Shown here piece after piece: positions 1-9,569 of a DNA stretch of 64,000 nucleotides. The position numbers and the translations under genes were made by a program. Within the stretch, counting starts at the first letter, position 1; each line of letters starts with the position of its first letter. The notes beneath the pieces are model-generated. The model was not told where the DNA came from and did not search any database. It saw only the letters and a program-made list of their open reading frames with translations. This DNA comes from an uncultured Roseobacter sp. (GTDB taxonomy: Bacteria > Pseudomonadota > Alphaproteobacteria > Rhodobacterales > Rhodobacteraceae): NCBI RefSeq assembly GCF_947496515.1, contig NZ_CANMDB010000009.1, positions 156,112 to 220,111 of the forward strand, read 5' to 3'.

Positions 1-411
1 CAGGGGGTGCTGGAGACCGCACGCACGCTCGGCCTGCCGGAGGTTGCCCTGCTCGACGCTGGCCCTGCGCCGGTCTCCATGCGGCACGGCGCCGGTGTCG
101 TCGCGCAACTTGGCGCCGATGTGGCGCAGTACGATGCGCTGGTCTGCGTGTCGGATCCGGTGGCTTTCGGGTGTCTTAGCGCCTGCCAGCGGTTGGGGAT
201 CCGCGTGCCTGAGGATCTGGCTATCACCGGGTTTGGCTGTTTTGAGGTGTCCGAGGTGGCCAATCCACGTATCACCACGGTGAACGTGAACGCGCACAAG
301 ATCGGCGAACAGGTTGTCGCGGTCTTGCGCGATATTCTCGAACAGCCCGAGGAGTTGGAGCCGCGTCTCATCGACGTGGGCTCGGAGCTGGTGCCGGGGG
401 AGACCAGCTAG
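1..411 (+). CDS. LacI-family transcriptional regulator, C-terminal fragment (cut by window edge)
   Basis: This is the 3' end of a gene that starts before the window. The reading frame is open from base 1 and stops with TAG at 409-411. The roughly 136 visible residues resemble the C-terminal lobe of the periplasmic-binding-protein-like effector domain of LacI/GalR regulators. A segment ending CVSDPVAFGC is followed by RLGIRVPEDLAITGFG and then a PRITTVNVN segment, which is the usual order of the subunit interface and effector pocket. The DNA-binding half is outside the window. The gene converges on another LacI-family gene, with only two bases between the stop codons. Its targets cannot be told from here; the neighbouring sugar genes are plausible. 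Confidence 0.85.
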   Translation, partial: QGVLETARTLGLPEVALLDAGPAPVSMRHGAGVVAQLGADVAQYDALVCVSDPVAFGCLSACQRLGIRVPEDLAITGFGCFEVSEVANPRITTVNVNAHKIGEQVVAVLRDILEQPEELEPRLIDVGSELVPGETS

Positions 412-413
412 GA

Positions 414-1451
414 TCAGGACCGCGGCGTATTGCTGACGGTCCGCCCCGGGATCAGCCGAAAGCCGATGTCTTTCACCGATTGCGCAGGCTCGTCTGACAG
501 GCGTGCCAGCATCATCTCTGCCGCGACCTGTCCCAACTTGTGATGCGACACATGCACGGAGGTCAGCCGCTTGCTCAGCACCGATGCCACAGGCAGATCG
601 CCCCAGCCCGCGATACCGATGTCGCCTGGCACATCGAGCCCCCGTGTCGCGCAATACTGCAAGCCACCAAAAGCCATCGCGTCATTCTGATAAAAGATGC
701 ACTCAATCTCCGCGGCAGAGGCGAGCAGCTGTTCGGTGCCATAGTATCCGGGGTAGTAGGCGGCGGTGTCATTCAGCCTGAGCTGCCGGATGACAGCGCC
801 CCCACCGCCCTCCACCGCCTTGCAGAACCCGTCCAGCCGGGCCGTCGCCGCACTGGCTGCGTCGTGGTGCGTCCCGACATAGCCGATCTTGCGGTAACCG
901 CATCCGATCAGGTAGCGCCCCATGTCGAACCCGCTGTCGAAATGGTTGATGCCGACGCTCATATCCAGCGGGCTGGAGTTCAGATCCCAGATCTCCACGA
1001 TCGGGATACCCGCGTTGCGCAGCATGTCCGACGCGCGTGGCGAATGGTAGCGACCCGTCAGGATCAGCCCTGCCGGTTGCCAGGATAAAACGGTCCTGAT
1101 CCAGCTCTCTTCTTCCTGTGGTGTGTGCCGCGTCAGACCGAGGACAGACTGGTATCCGAAGGTCCCCAGCTTGCGGTCGATCCCCTCCAGCACCTGCGAA
1201 AAAACCTCGTTCCCGAGGTCCGGGATTGAGACCCCGATGAAGGTCGACCGCTGGTCGCCGGCGAAAACCGTGGCGAGCCGATTCGGCAGGTAGCCCAACT
1301 GGTCCACCTGCTGCATCACCTTGACCCGCGTCTTTTCCGAGTATCCCCCGCTTTCGCGTAAAACACGGCTGGCAGTCATTTTCGACACGCCCGCCGCCTG
1401 CGCGACCTCATCCAGGCTTACCTTGTTGCTTTTGCGTCTTTTTTTGCTCAT
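414..1451 (-). CDS. LacI-family transcriptional regulator, GntR (gluconate)-like
   Basis: This is a full-length LacI/GalR repressor of 345 residues. Residues about 11-33 form the helix-turn-helix and hinge entry (VSLDEVAQAAGVSKMTASRV), and the rest is the sugar-sensing effector domain, ending in the typical IPGRTV motif. The gene is divergent from the sugar ABC operon starting at 1574. The 122-base gap holds a palindrome, TGTTACGGGTAACT, that closely resembles the operator class of the E. coli gluconate repressor GntR. I infer that it represses the ABC operon and probably itself. The same kind of site lies in front of gnd near 11,015. The ligand is unknown; gluconate or another sugar acid or lactone would fit the neighbours. 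Confidence 0.9.
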   Translation of the reverse strand: MSKKRRKSNKVSLDEVAQAAGVSKMTASRVLRESGGYSEKTRVKVMQQVDQLGYLPNRLATVFAGDQRSTFIGVSIPDLGNEVFSQVLEGIDRKLGTFGYQSVLGLTRHTPQEEESWIRTVLSWQPAGLILTGRYHSPRASDMLRNAGIPIVEIWDLNSSPLDMSVGINHFDSGFDMGRYLIGCGYRKIGYVGTHHDAASAATARLDGFCKAVEGGGGAVIRQLRLNDTAAYYPGYYGTEQLLASAAEIECIFYQNDAMAFGGLQYCATRGLDVPGDIGIAGWGDLPVASVLSKRLTSVHVSHHKLGQVAAEMMLARLSDEPAQSVKDIGFRLIPGRTVSNTPRS

Positions 1452-1463
1452 TTCACGGCTTCA

Positions 1464-1477
1464 TGTTACGGGTAACT
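1464..1477. promoter_or_regulatory. GntR/LacI-type operator upstream of the sugar ABC operon
   Basis: TGTTACGGGTAACT is an inverted repeat, GTTAC-GG-GTAAC. It lies just downstream of the minus-strand lacI-type start and just upstream of a TTGACA box for the plus-strand operon. It resembles the known GntR operator class (TGTTACCGGTAACA type). A matching site lies at 11015-11028. Binding by the adjacent regulator is inferred. Confidence 0.7.
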
Positions 1478-1483
1478 TTATGG

Positions 1484-1511
1484 TTGACACCAAGGGTCTG
1501 CGTCATAGATG
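1484..1511 (+). promoter_or_regulatory. Candidate sigma-70 promoter for the sugar ABC operon
   Basis: A perfect TTGACA (1484-1489) is followed after 16 bases by TAGATG (1506-1511). The GTTAC operator lies directly upstream, and a second, imperfect operator lies just downstream where transcription would begin. This arrangement fits repression by a LacI-family protein. Confidence 0.5.
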
Positions 1512-1521
1512 TTAACGGAAC

Positions 1522-1533
1522 GTTACGGGTATC
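1522..1533. promoter_or_regulatory. Second, imperfect GntR-type operator
   Basis: GTTACGGGTATC matches the upstream site GTTACGGGTAAC at 11 of 12 positions. It sits about 45 bases further downstream, over the expected transcription start of the ABC operon. The two sites flank the candidate promoter. Confidence 0.5.
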
Positions 1534-1573
1534 TCAACGGGGAGGTTGAGGTCCGGACCGGGAGGGGCATCAG

Positions 1574-3100
1574 ATGCAAAACCTGCAACAAGGGCTTTTG
1601 TTCGACCGCATCGACAAGCATTTTGGCGGTACCTACGCGCTGCGCGATGTCTCCCTATCGGTCGGTCGTGGAGAGATCGTTGCCCTGCTGGGCGAGAACG
1701 GCGCGGGCAAATCTACCCTCATCAAAGTCTTGGGCGGCATCCACACGCCGGACGCTGGTCAGGTGCTGATTGACGGCGCCCCCTACCAGCATAAGCCCGC
1801 CGGTTTCGGCGAGCGGCAGAAGATCGCTTTCATCCACCAGGACCTGGGGTTGATCGAGTGGATGACCGTGGCCGAGAACATCTCTCTGGCGCTCGGTTTT
1901 GCGCGCAAGAACGGTCTGATCCGCTGGGACGATGTGGAACACTTTGCCGTCGAAGCCCTGAAAAAGGTCGATTGTGATTTCGATCCTACCACCCGGGTCG
2001 AGGCGTTGACGCGGACGGAGAAATCGCTTGTCGCGATTGCCCGCGCGCTGGCGGTGGACAGCGAGTTTCTGGTGCTGGATGAGCCCACTGCCTCTCTGCC
2101 CGCGGACGAAGTCGAGCGTCTCTTTACGGCGTTGCGCCCGCTGCGCGAACAGGGCGTTGGCATGATCTACGTCAGCCACCGGCTGGATGAGATTTTCCAG
2201 ATCGCGGACCGTGTGGCGGTCCTGCGCGATGGCGCAATGGTTGGCGTCCGCAGTATCGAGCACACAACCCCGGAGGAATTGGTGCAAAAGATCGTCGGTC
2301 GCAAGACCCGCGAGACGGTCAAGAGCAAGGATGCACCGGGCGCGCCGGTGCTCAAGCTGCGAAACTTTGCGGTGACCGGGGTGGATCCTGTGGATCTCGA
2401 CCTCCGGCACAATGAGATCGTGGGCTTTGTCGGCCTGCGCGGTGCGGGACACGAGGCCATTTCGCGCGCGCTTTTCGGGTTGGAGCCCTTTTCCGGCGAC
2501 GTGACGCTGGACGGGCAGACGCCCGACGTCTCGACCCCGCAAAAGGCGATGAAGGCGGGTGTCGGGCTGGTCGCCAAGGACCGGACGGAAGAATCCGTCG
2601 CCATGAGCCTGACCATCCGCGAAAACACATTCCTCAATCCGGGTGGCATTGGCCGCAAGCTGCTCAGCCTGCTGTCACCGCGCACCGAAGCGGATCAGGC
2701 AGCGGAGATCGGGCACGAGTTGGGACTGTCGCCAAACGATCCCTCGCTCGCCATCGAAGCGCTGTCGGGCGGCAACCAGCAAAAGGTTGTCATTGGCCGC
2801 TGGCTGGCGACCAACCGCAAGCTGCTGATGTGCGAGGACCCTACCGCCGGGGTGGATGTGGGCGCCAAATCCGAGATCTACGCGCTGCTCAACCGTGCGC
2901 TGGCGGATGGGGTCGGCATTCTGCTGGTCTCCACGGATTTCGAGGAGATCGCGACGGTCTGTCACCGCGCGATCGTCTTCAGTCAGGGTGCCATCGTCGA
3001 AGAGCTCAGCGGTACGCGTCTGACCACGGAAAACCTTATTCAGTCGGCCTCAGCCGGAAATATCAAAACAACAAAGGATGCGGTCGATGCAATCGCTTGA
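1574..3100 (+). CDS. Sugar ABC transporter, double ATPase subunit (RbsA/MglA-like)
   Basis: This 508-residue protein contains two fused nucleotide-binding domains, as in the RbsA/MglA/XylG subfamily that energises monosaccharide importers. The first domain has Walker A GENGAGKST at residues 40-48 and Walker B FLVLDEPT from 165, but its signature is degenerate (LTRTE, 145-149, in place of LSGGQ). The second domain has the degenerate Walker A usual for this family (GLRGAGHE) and an intact signature, LSGGN, at 397-401. It is the first gene of the operon, behind a TTGACA promoter and a GntR-type operator. The 3' end overlaps the permease gene, implying translational coupling. The substrate is unknown. 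Confidence 0.93.
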   Translation: MQNLQQGLLFDRIDKHFGGTYALRDVSLSVGRGEIVALLGENGAGKSTLIKVLGGIHTPDAGQVLIDGAPYQHKPAGFGERQKIAFIHQDLGLIEWMTVAENISLALGFARKNGLIRWDDVEHFAVEALKKVDCDFDPTTRVEALTRTEKSLVAIARALAVDSEFLVLDEPTASLPADEVERLFTALRPLREQGVGMIYVSHRLDEIFQIADRVAVLRDGAMVGVRSIEHTTPEELVQKIVGRKTRETVKSKDAPGAPVLKLRNFAVTGVDPVDLDLRHNEIVGFVGLRGAGHEAISRALFGLEPFSGDVTLDGQTPDVSTPQKAMKAGVGLVAKDRTEESVAMSLTIRENTFLNPGGIGRKLLSLLSPRTEADQAAEIGHELGLSPNDPSLAIEALSGGNQQKVVIGRWLATNRKLLMCEDPTAGVDVGAKSEIYALLNRALADGVGILLVSTDFEEIATVCHRAIVFSQGAIVEELSGTRLTTENLIQSASAGNIKTTKDAVDAIA

Positions 3101-4109
3101 ATCCAGCGCGTTGGAACCCACCCGGGCGGATCTGAAGGGCCTCAGTGTAGCCAAGCGGATGGCCCGGTTCCTGCCGGTCTACGGCCTGGTGATCCTCATG
3201 GTCTTTTTGATCGGGCTCTTTTCCGTGCTGCTGCCGAACACCTTCCCCACGATGCTGAACCTGCGGGCGATTATCTCGGACAAGGCGATCATCGCGCTGC
3301 TGTCGCTGGGGGCGATGATCCCCATGGCGGCGGGGCGGATCGACCTGACCGTGGGCTACGGCATCGTGCTGTGGCACATTCTGGCCATCAGCCTGCAGAC
3401 GATGCTGGGGCTGCCCTGGCCCATGGCCGTGGCCATTGTTCTGGTGCTGGGTGCGACGGCCGGGTTCCTAAACGGTTTGCTGGTCGAAGTCGCCAAGATC
3501 GACAGCTTTATCGCCACGCTGGGCACGGGTACGGTGCTCTATGCGCTGGCGCTGTGGCACACCGGCGGGCGTCAGATGGTCGGCCTGCTGCCCGATGGGT
3601 TCTACGCGCTCAACACCACCTTTGTCTTTGGCCTGCCCATCACCGCCTACTATCTGCTGGTGATCACCGTCGTGATGTGGGTCGTGCTCGAGTACACGCC
3701 CGTGGGCCGGTACCTTTATGCCATCGGCGCCAACCAGAAGGCCGCACAGTTGAACGGTATCCCGACGCGGAAATACGTGATCGGCGCCTTCGTCGCTTCC
3801 AGCACCATGACAGCGCTCGCCGGGGTCCTGCTGGCGTCCAAGCTACGAATCGGTCAGGCCTCGGTCGGGCTGGAGTTCCTGCTGCCCGCACTCGTCGGCG
3901 CCTTCCTCGGTTCCACCACCATCAAGCCGGGGCGGGTCAACGTCTGGGGCACCATCGCGGGTGTGGTGATCCTCGCCGTGGGCATCTCCGGCATTCAGCA
4001 ATTCGGCGGATCCTTTTGGGTCGAGCCACTTTTCAACGGCGTCACGCTGCTCGTTGCCATCGGCATCGCGGGCTACGCACAACGCCGCAAAGGCGCGCAA
4101 AAACGCTGA
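3078..4109 (+). CDS. Sugar ABC transporter permease (RbsC-like)
   Basis: This is a 343-residue polytopic inner-membrane protein of the ribose/xylose/galactose permease family (BPD_transp_2). It has a hydrophilic N-terminus, then many hydrophobic segments beginning around residue 33. It carries the family's typical GRIDLTVG, FIATLGT and GANQKAAQLNGI segments. The start overlaps the upstream ATPase gene by 23 bases; an alternative ATG lies three codons later at 3087. It should form the channel with the double ATPase and the binding protein encoded immediately downstream. Confidence 0.92.
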   Translation: MRSMQSLESSALEPTRADLKGLSVAKRMARFLPVYGLVILMVFLIGLFSVLLPNTFPTMLNLRAIISDKAIIALLSLGAMIPMAAGRIDLTVGYGIVLWHILAISLQTMLGLPWPMAVAIVLVLGATAGFLNGLLVEVAKIDSFIATLGTGTVLYALALWHTGGRQMVGLLPDGFYALNTTFVFGLPITAYYLLVITVVMWVVLEYTPVGRYLYAIGANQKAAQLNGIPTRKYVIGAFVASSTMTALAGVLLASKLRIGQASVGLEFLLPALVGAFLGSTTIKPGRVNVWGTIAGVVILAVGISGIQQFGGSFWVEPLFNGVTLLVAIGIAGYAQRRKGAQKR

Positions 4110-4138
4110 CCTTAAAATCACGCATTGGGAGGAAGAAA

Positions 4139-5188
4139 ATGCAAAAACGAACGTTTATCAAGACAGCACTGACCACCACATTCCTGACGGGTCTCATGGT
4201 CCCTGCAATGGCTGCGGGCGACTGGGATGGCCCCACAACGGGTCCTGCGGCTGCTGAGGGCAAATCCATTGTCGTCGTGGCCGGTGATCTGAAAAACGGC
4301 GGCATCCTTGGTGTGACCGAAGGCGTCGAAGAGGCGGCGGCCAAGATCGGCTGGGACGTGCGCGTTCTGGACGGTGCAGGCTCTATCCAGGGTCGGACCG
4401 GTGCGATTGGTCAGGCGCTGGCGCTGCAGCCCGACGGGATCATCATCAACGGTTTTGACGCCGTCGAACAGCAGGCAGCGCTCGAAGGGGTGGTTGCCGC
4501 CGAAATCCCGATGGTGGCCTGGCACTCGGGCCCCGTGATCGGCTGCGATGCGCCGGGCGGTATCTTTGCCAATGTCTCCACCGACGCGATGAGCGTGTCC
4601 GAAGTCGCCGCGGAATGGGCCATCGAGGATGGTGGCAAGGACGTCGGCGTCGTGATCTTTACCGACAGCACCTACCAGATCGCCATCGACAAGGCCGACC
4701 GCCTGAAAGAGACGGTGGAGGCCGCGGGCGGCACTGTGCTGGAGTACGTGGACACGCCGATTGCCGATACCTCGACCCGGATGGGACCGCTGACCACCAG
4801 CCTGCTGCAGAAATACGGCGACAGCTGGACCCACGCGCTGGCGATCAATGACCTTTACTTCGACTTCATGGGGCCATCGCTGGCCGCTGCCGGTTTTGCG
4901 CCGGATCAAGGGCCACAGGCCGGATCTGCAGGCGACGGGTCGGAGGCTGCATTCCAGCGGATCCGCTCCAACGGCTATCAGGCGATCACCGTGGCCGAGC
5001 CGCTGAACCTGCAGGGCTGGCAGCTGGTGGATGAGCTCAACCGCGCCGTTCAGGGCGAGACCTGCTCGGGTTACGTCACCTCGCCTGCACTGGTCACTCA
5101 GCAAGGTCTGGCAAAGCTGGGCGACAGCAATGCCTTCGATCCCGACATCCCCTACCGCGAGAGCTACGCGGAGATCTGGGGCAAGTAG
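4139..5188 (+). CDS. Sugar ABC transporter periplasmic substrate-binding protein
   Basis: This 349-residue protein is a type I sugar-binding protein of the RbsB family. The frame is open further upstream, inside the permease gene, but the true start is the ATG at 4139. It follows a strong ribosome-binding site (GGGAGGAAG, 4127-4135) and begins a clear Sec signal peptide: MQKR, then a hydrophobic stretch ending VPAMAA near residue 24. The mature part shows the alternating Rossmann pattern of the fold (KSIVVVAGDLKNGG, QPDGIIINGFDA). It completes the first importer, and should deliver an unidentified sugar or sugar derivative to the permease. Confidence 0.9.
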   Translation: MQKRTFIKTALTTTFLTGLMVPAMAAGDWDGPTTGPAAAEGKSIVVVAGDLKNGGILGVTEGVEEAAAKIGWDVRVLDGAGSIQGRTGAIGQALALQPDGIIINGFDAVEQQAALEGVVAAEIPMVAWHSGPVIGCDAPGGIFANVSTDAMSVSEVAAEWAIEDGGKDVGVVIFTDSTYQIAIDKADRLKETVEAAGGTVLEYVDTPIADTSTRMGPLTTSLLQKYGDSWTHALAINDLYFDFMGPSLAAAGFAPDQGPQAGSAGDGSEAAFQRIRSNGYQAITVAEPLNLQGWQLVDELNRAVQGETCSGYVTSPALVTQQGLAKLGDSNAFDPDIPYRESYAEIWGK

Positions 5189-5257
5189 CGCCGCCTGCGC
5201 CGCGGGCCTCGCTGACACGGCGGGGTCCGTCCTATCCATCTACCGGAGGATACATCC

Positions 5258-6019
5258 ATGGCTGATACGCCACTCGTGCAGATGCGCGGGATTACCAAGC
5301 GATTTGGCGGTGTGACCGCCCTGCAGAACGTCGATCTGACAGCCTACGCTGGCGAAGTGCTGGCCATTGTCGGCGACAACGGTGCCGGGAAATCGACGCT
5401 GATCAAGGTGCTGACCGGCGTCTATCAGCCCACCGAGGGCGAGATCTTCGTCGACGGGGACAAGGTCGAGTTTTCGAACCACGCAGACGCCGCGGAAAAG
5501 GGCATTGACGCGGTCTATCAGACGCTGGCCCTGGCCGATCACCTTGATCCCGCGGCCAACATGTTCCTCGGCAATGAGCTGACCAAGAAGGTTTTCGGCA
5601 TCACGGTCCTAGACAACAAAAAGATGCGGTCGGAAACCGAACGGGTGTTGATGGAGCGGCTGGGCGTGCGCCTGAAGTCACTGGATGCGCCAACCGACAG
5701 CCTGTCGGGAGGGCAGCGCCAGGCCGTGGCCATCGCGCGCGCCGTCTATCACGAGGGGCTGCGGGTGCTGGTCATGGACGAGCCCACCGCGGCCCTTGGC
5801 CCGCAGGAAACAGCGCGGACCCTGAAGCTGATCAAGTCCCTCAAGGCACAAGGGCTGGCCGTGATCCTGATCAGCCACTCGCTGGATGACGTGTTCGAAG
5901 TTGCGGACCGTGTTCATGTACAGCGCCGCGGCCAATGTGTGGGCGTGGCCCTGACCGCCGAAAGCTCGACCCAGGAAGTGCTGGGCATGATCGTAGGTGC
6001 CAAGGAGGACGCCGCATGA
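5258..6019 (+). CDS. Sugar ABC transporter, single ATPase subunit (FrcA-like)
   Basis: This 253-residue ATPase has one nucleotide-binding domain, with Walker A GDNGAGKST (39-47), signature LSGGQ (149-153) and Walker B VLVMDEP (170-176). It corresponds to half of an RbsA-type protein, as in the fructose importer subunit FrcA, and so probably works as a homodimer. A good Shine-Dalgarno (GGAGGA) precedes the ATG. The stop overlaps the next start (ATGA at 6016-6019), indicating coupling with its permease. It opens a second complete importer in the same operon as the first, so the two systems may be co-expressed for related substrates. Confidence 0.92.
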   Translation: MADTPLVQMRGITKRFGGVTALQNVDLTAYAGEVLAIVGDNGAGKSTLIKVLTGVYQPTEGEIFVDGDKVEFSNHADAAEKGIDAVYQTLALADHLDPAANMFLGNELTKKVFGITVLDNKKMRSETERVLMERLGVRLKSLDAPTDSLSGGQRQAVAIARAVYHEGLRVLVMDEPTAALGPQETARTLKLIKSLKAQGLAVILISHSLDDVFEVADRVHVQRRGQCVGVALTAESSTQEVLGMIVGAKEDAA

Positions 6020-7143
6020 ACACCGCAGTTGACGCAAACTATAAACCGCCGCTGACCGAACGGCTTGAGCCCTATATGGCGGTGATCGCTCCGATGGCGA
6101 TGATTGCCGCGATTTTCCTGTTCATGGCGGTGGCCTCACCCGAGCGGTTCTACCGGATCAGCAATCTGGAGCTGATCCTGCAGGACGCCGCTCTTTACAT
6201 GCCCATGGCCATGGCGATGACCTTTGTCATCACCCAGCGTGGCATTGACCTGTCGGTCGGATCCGTAGCCGTCCTGTCAGCGATCATCATGGCGTTTCTG
6301 GTCAAGCAGTTTGGGTTTTCGATCTATGTCGGCATTCCTATTGCGCTGACCATCGGGGCCCTTCTCGGCCTGATCAACGGTCTGGTGATCACGCGCTTCA
6401 ACGTGCCCGATCTGATCGGGACGCTGGCGATGGATCTTGTCTACAAGGGGCTTGCGCTTTTGCTCGCAAAGGGGCTGGTGCTGGCGCGCTTCCCCGACGT
6501 TCTCACCGAAATCGGACGCGGGCAAACACCCTTCTTCATCCCTACGCCGGCGGTGATCGGGATGCTGACCATGGTGGCAGGCTACTACATTCTGAAGCGC
6601 ACCCATTTTGGCCGCTACACCGTTGCCATTGGTTCCAGCCCTGAATCGGCGGAGCTGACGGGCATCGGCGTCAAGCGACACAAGGTCTATGCCTATGTGC
6701 TCTGCGGCGCCTGTGCGGCACTGGCGGGTCTGATGCTGACGGGCAAGCAAAACGCTATCCAGGCGACCATGGCGCCCTTCTTCAACCTGCACGTCATCGC
6801 GGCGGTGGTCGTTGGCGGCACGTCGCTCTTTGGCGGACGGGCATCCATCATCGGGTCGTTCTCCGGCGTGCTGCTGCTCGCCATGATGCTGAACGCGCTG
6901 GTGACGCTGCGGATCGAGTTCTTCTGGCAGCCCGTGGCCTCTGGCTTTGTGATCATCAGCTCGGTGGCGCTTTATGCCTGGATCCAGAAAAAGGACCGGG
7001 ATGGTGGTGCTGGCTGGTTCGCCGATCTCAAGACAGCCGAAGGTCAGAAACTGCTGCGCTTTTCCGCGCTGCTGATCGGCGTCCTGATTGCCTTGCTGGC
7101 AATCGGTGGCGTCTTTGCCGGGACCCCTGCAGCAAGCGGGTAA
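6016..7143 (+). CDS. Sugar ABC transporter permease, second system
   Basis: This is a 375-residue polytopic permease of the BPD_transp_2 family. The frame is open back to 5935, but the start is the ATG at 6016 overlapping the ATPase stop. Motifs typical of the family include QRGIDLSVGSVAVLSA, FNVPDLIGTLAMDLVYKG and IGSSPESAELTGIGVKRHK. The C-terminus has an extra hydrophilic segment (about residues 320-350) followed by one more hydrophobic helix, a little longer than typical RbsC. It pairs with the 5258 ATPase and the 7226 binding protein. Confidence 0.91.
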   Translation: MNTAVDANYKPPLTERLEPYMAVIAPMAMIAAIFLFMAVASPERFYRISNLELILQDAALYMPMAMAMTFVITQRGIDLSVGSVAVLSAIIMAFLVKQFGFSIYVGIPIALTIGALLGLINGLVITRFNVPDLIGTLAMDLVYKGLALLLAKGLVLARFPDVLTEIGRGQTPFFIPTPAVIGMLTMVAGYYILKRTHFGRYTVAIGSSPESAELTGIGVKRHKVYAYVLCGACAALAGLMLTGKQNAIQATMAPFFNLHVIAAVVVGGTSLFGGRASIIGSFSGVLLLAMMLNALVTLRIEFFWQPVASGFVIISSVALYAWIQKKDRDGGAGWFADLKTAEGQKLLRFSALLIGVLIALLAIGGVFAGTPAASG

Positions 7144-7225
7144 GGGCACAACGACGGATGTCTCGGAGCGGCAGACAGAGGAGACCGCGCCGGGGCATAT
7201 CGAATTTCAACTTGGAGGAAACTTA

Positions 7226-8374
7226 ATGAAACTTATGACCACAACAGCATTGGTTGCGTCGGTCGTCTTTGGCACGAGCGCGTTGGCCGATGGCCACGCG
7301 ACACTCCCGCTGAAGGAACTGCCCGACATCGCAGAACGTGATTACTGGGTCCCCGACGAGGTCAACGCCGAAGGCAAGCTGGAAGCGATGCAAGCCGTCG
7401 TTGGCGGCGACGCAGTGACATTCAGCGGCACGCAGGATGCGCCAGTGCAGATCGCCCTGATCTATCCATCATCCGACACGTCGGACTTCTGGGCGCGCAA
7501 CTATCTGGCCATGACAAAGCGTCTGGACCAGCTGGGGATCGAATACGAGACAACCGAGTTCGCCTCCCGCCAGATCGAGCATTCGCTGCAGACGACCTAT
7601 GCCAATCAGGTGGTTCTGGACAAAGACATCTACGACTATGTCATTTTCGGCCCATCGGAACTGGCTGTCCAGGCTGACAACATCTCGAAACTGGCCGCTG
7701 AAACCGAAGATCTGACAACCTATGTCTGGGCGTTCCATACGCCGCTCAAGGACCTTGAGCATCAGCCTGCAGCCTGGTTCGATTTCTCCTCTGCCGCCGG
7801 TGCCCTGACCATGTGCGACTACATGATCGGGCGTCTGGGCGAAGGCGTCACCATGGCGATGAACCGCGGCATCCCAGGCATCACCGACAATCAGCGCTCC
7901 GGTGATTTCAAGGCCTGTGTGGAGGAGAAAGCAGGCTGGACCACCGTCTACGAACACTACGGCGAGTATCAGCGCGAAGGTGGCTTTGCGGGCACATCGC
8001 TGATCCTGCAGTCCTACCCTGAGGCAACAATCATCCACAACGCCAATACCGCGATGGCCATGGGATCGGTCGAAGCACAGGTGTCTGTCGGCAAGGAGAA
8101 AGAGATCTTCTCCACCGGTTGGGGCGGCACCGGTCTTGAACTGGATGCCATCCGCCGTGGTGAGCTTGACGCCACACCGATGCGCATGGGTGACGATGTG
8201 GGTGCCGCTACGGCCGAGGCGATCAAGGCCGATCTGGAAGGACGCAGCGATGAGCTGCCGTTCGTCTTCCTCGGCCGGATCACCGTGGCGCACGACCAGA
8301 TGAGCGCCGAGGAAATCGACGCGCTGGAACAGGAAGCCTTCCGCTTCTCCGGTGTCGGCGCACTGGACCGCTGA
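7226..8374 (+). CDS. Sugar-type periplasmic binding protein, second system
   Basis: This 382-residue exported binding protein starts at 7226 behind GGAGG (7214-7218). The signal peptide runs MKLMTTTALVASVV to the SALADGHA region. It has the type I periplasmic-binding fold. It is longer than usual RbsB proteins and carries an N-terminal extension of roughly 60 residues before the first fold strand (QIALIYPSS). Its general look is closer to the LuxP/TorT branch than to ribose-binding proteins. It could therefore serve an unusual ligand; the ligand cannot be read from sequence. It is followed by a strong hairpin that may end most transcripts of the importer operon. Confidence 0.85.
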   Translation: MKLMTTTALVASVVFGTSALADGHATLPLKELPDIAERDYWVPDEVNAEGKLEAMQAVVGGDAVTFSGTQDAPVQIALIYPSSDTSDFWARNYLAMTKRLDQLGIEYETTEFASRQIEHSLQTTYANQVVLDKDIYDYVIFGPSELAVQADNISKLAAETEDLTTYVWAFHTPLKDLEHQPAAWFDFSSAAGALTMCDYMIGRLGEGVTMAMNRGIPGITDNQRSGDFKACVEEKAGWTTVYEHYGEYQREGGFAGTSLILQSYPEATIIHNANTAMAMGSVEAQVSVGKEKEIFSTGWGGTGLELDAIRRGELDATPMRMGDDVGAATAEAIKADLEGRSDELPFVFLGRITVAHDQMSAEEIDALEQEAFRFSGVGALDR

Positions 8375-8393
8375 GCCGGCCCTAAAGCACGAA

Positions 8394-8422
8394 AAGAGGA
8401 CCGGTTTCGCGCCGGTCCTCTT
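8394..8422 (+). terminator. Stem-loop after the second sugar importer
   Basis: An 11-base perfect stem, AAGAGGACCGG (8394-8404) with CCGGTCCTCTT (8412-8422), encloses a 7-base loop. The sequence after it (GATTCAAC) is not U-rich, so it may be a partial terminator or a 3'-end stabiliser. It would separate the abundant binding-protein message from the downstream lactonase gene. Confidence 0.6.
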
Positions 8423-8476
8423 GATTCAACGACCATGAGCGCCGACAAAGGCGCGGCAACTCAGGGGGGGACGGTC

Positions 8477-9400
<924 letters not shown>

Positions 9401-9495
9401 GACGGGTGCGTGCTGGCGCCGTTGTCCACGCACCAAGGCAGAACTGCGCGCGCGGCCCTTGCTCTTTCATCTTGCCAGGAAAACTCATGCCCCTC

Positions 9496-9520
9496 GCCTG
9501 ACAGGCGGCGCAACGCCGCC
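9496..9520. repeat. Nested palindromes between convergent lactonase and gnd genes
   Basis: GCCTG-A-CAGGC (9496-9506) overlaps GGCGGCG-CAA-CGCCGCC (9504-9520). Runs of G and C follow (GGGGGGGCACCCCC and a second CCCCCCC run). The 169-base convergent spacer (9401-9569) has no other content I recognise. The stems could act as a bidirectional terminator, although no clear T tract is present. They may instead be a dispersed intergenic palindrome. Confidence 0.45.
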
Positions 9521-9569
9521 GAGAGGGGGGGCACCCCCGTTTTCAGGTACCCCCCCAGCGGTAGCCGTC

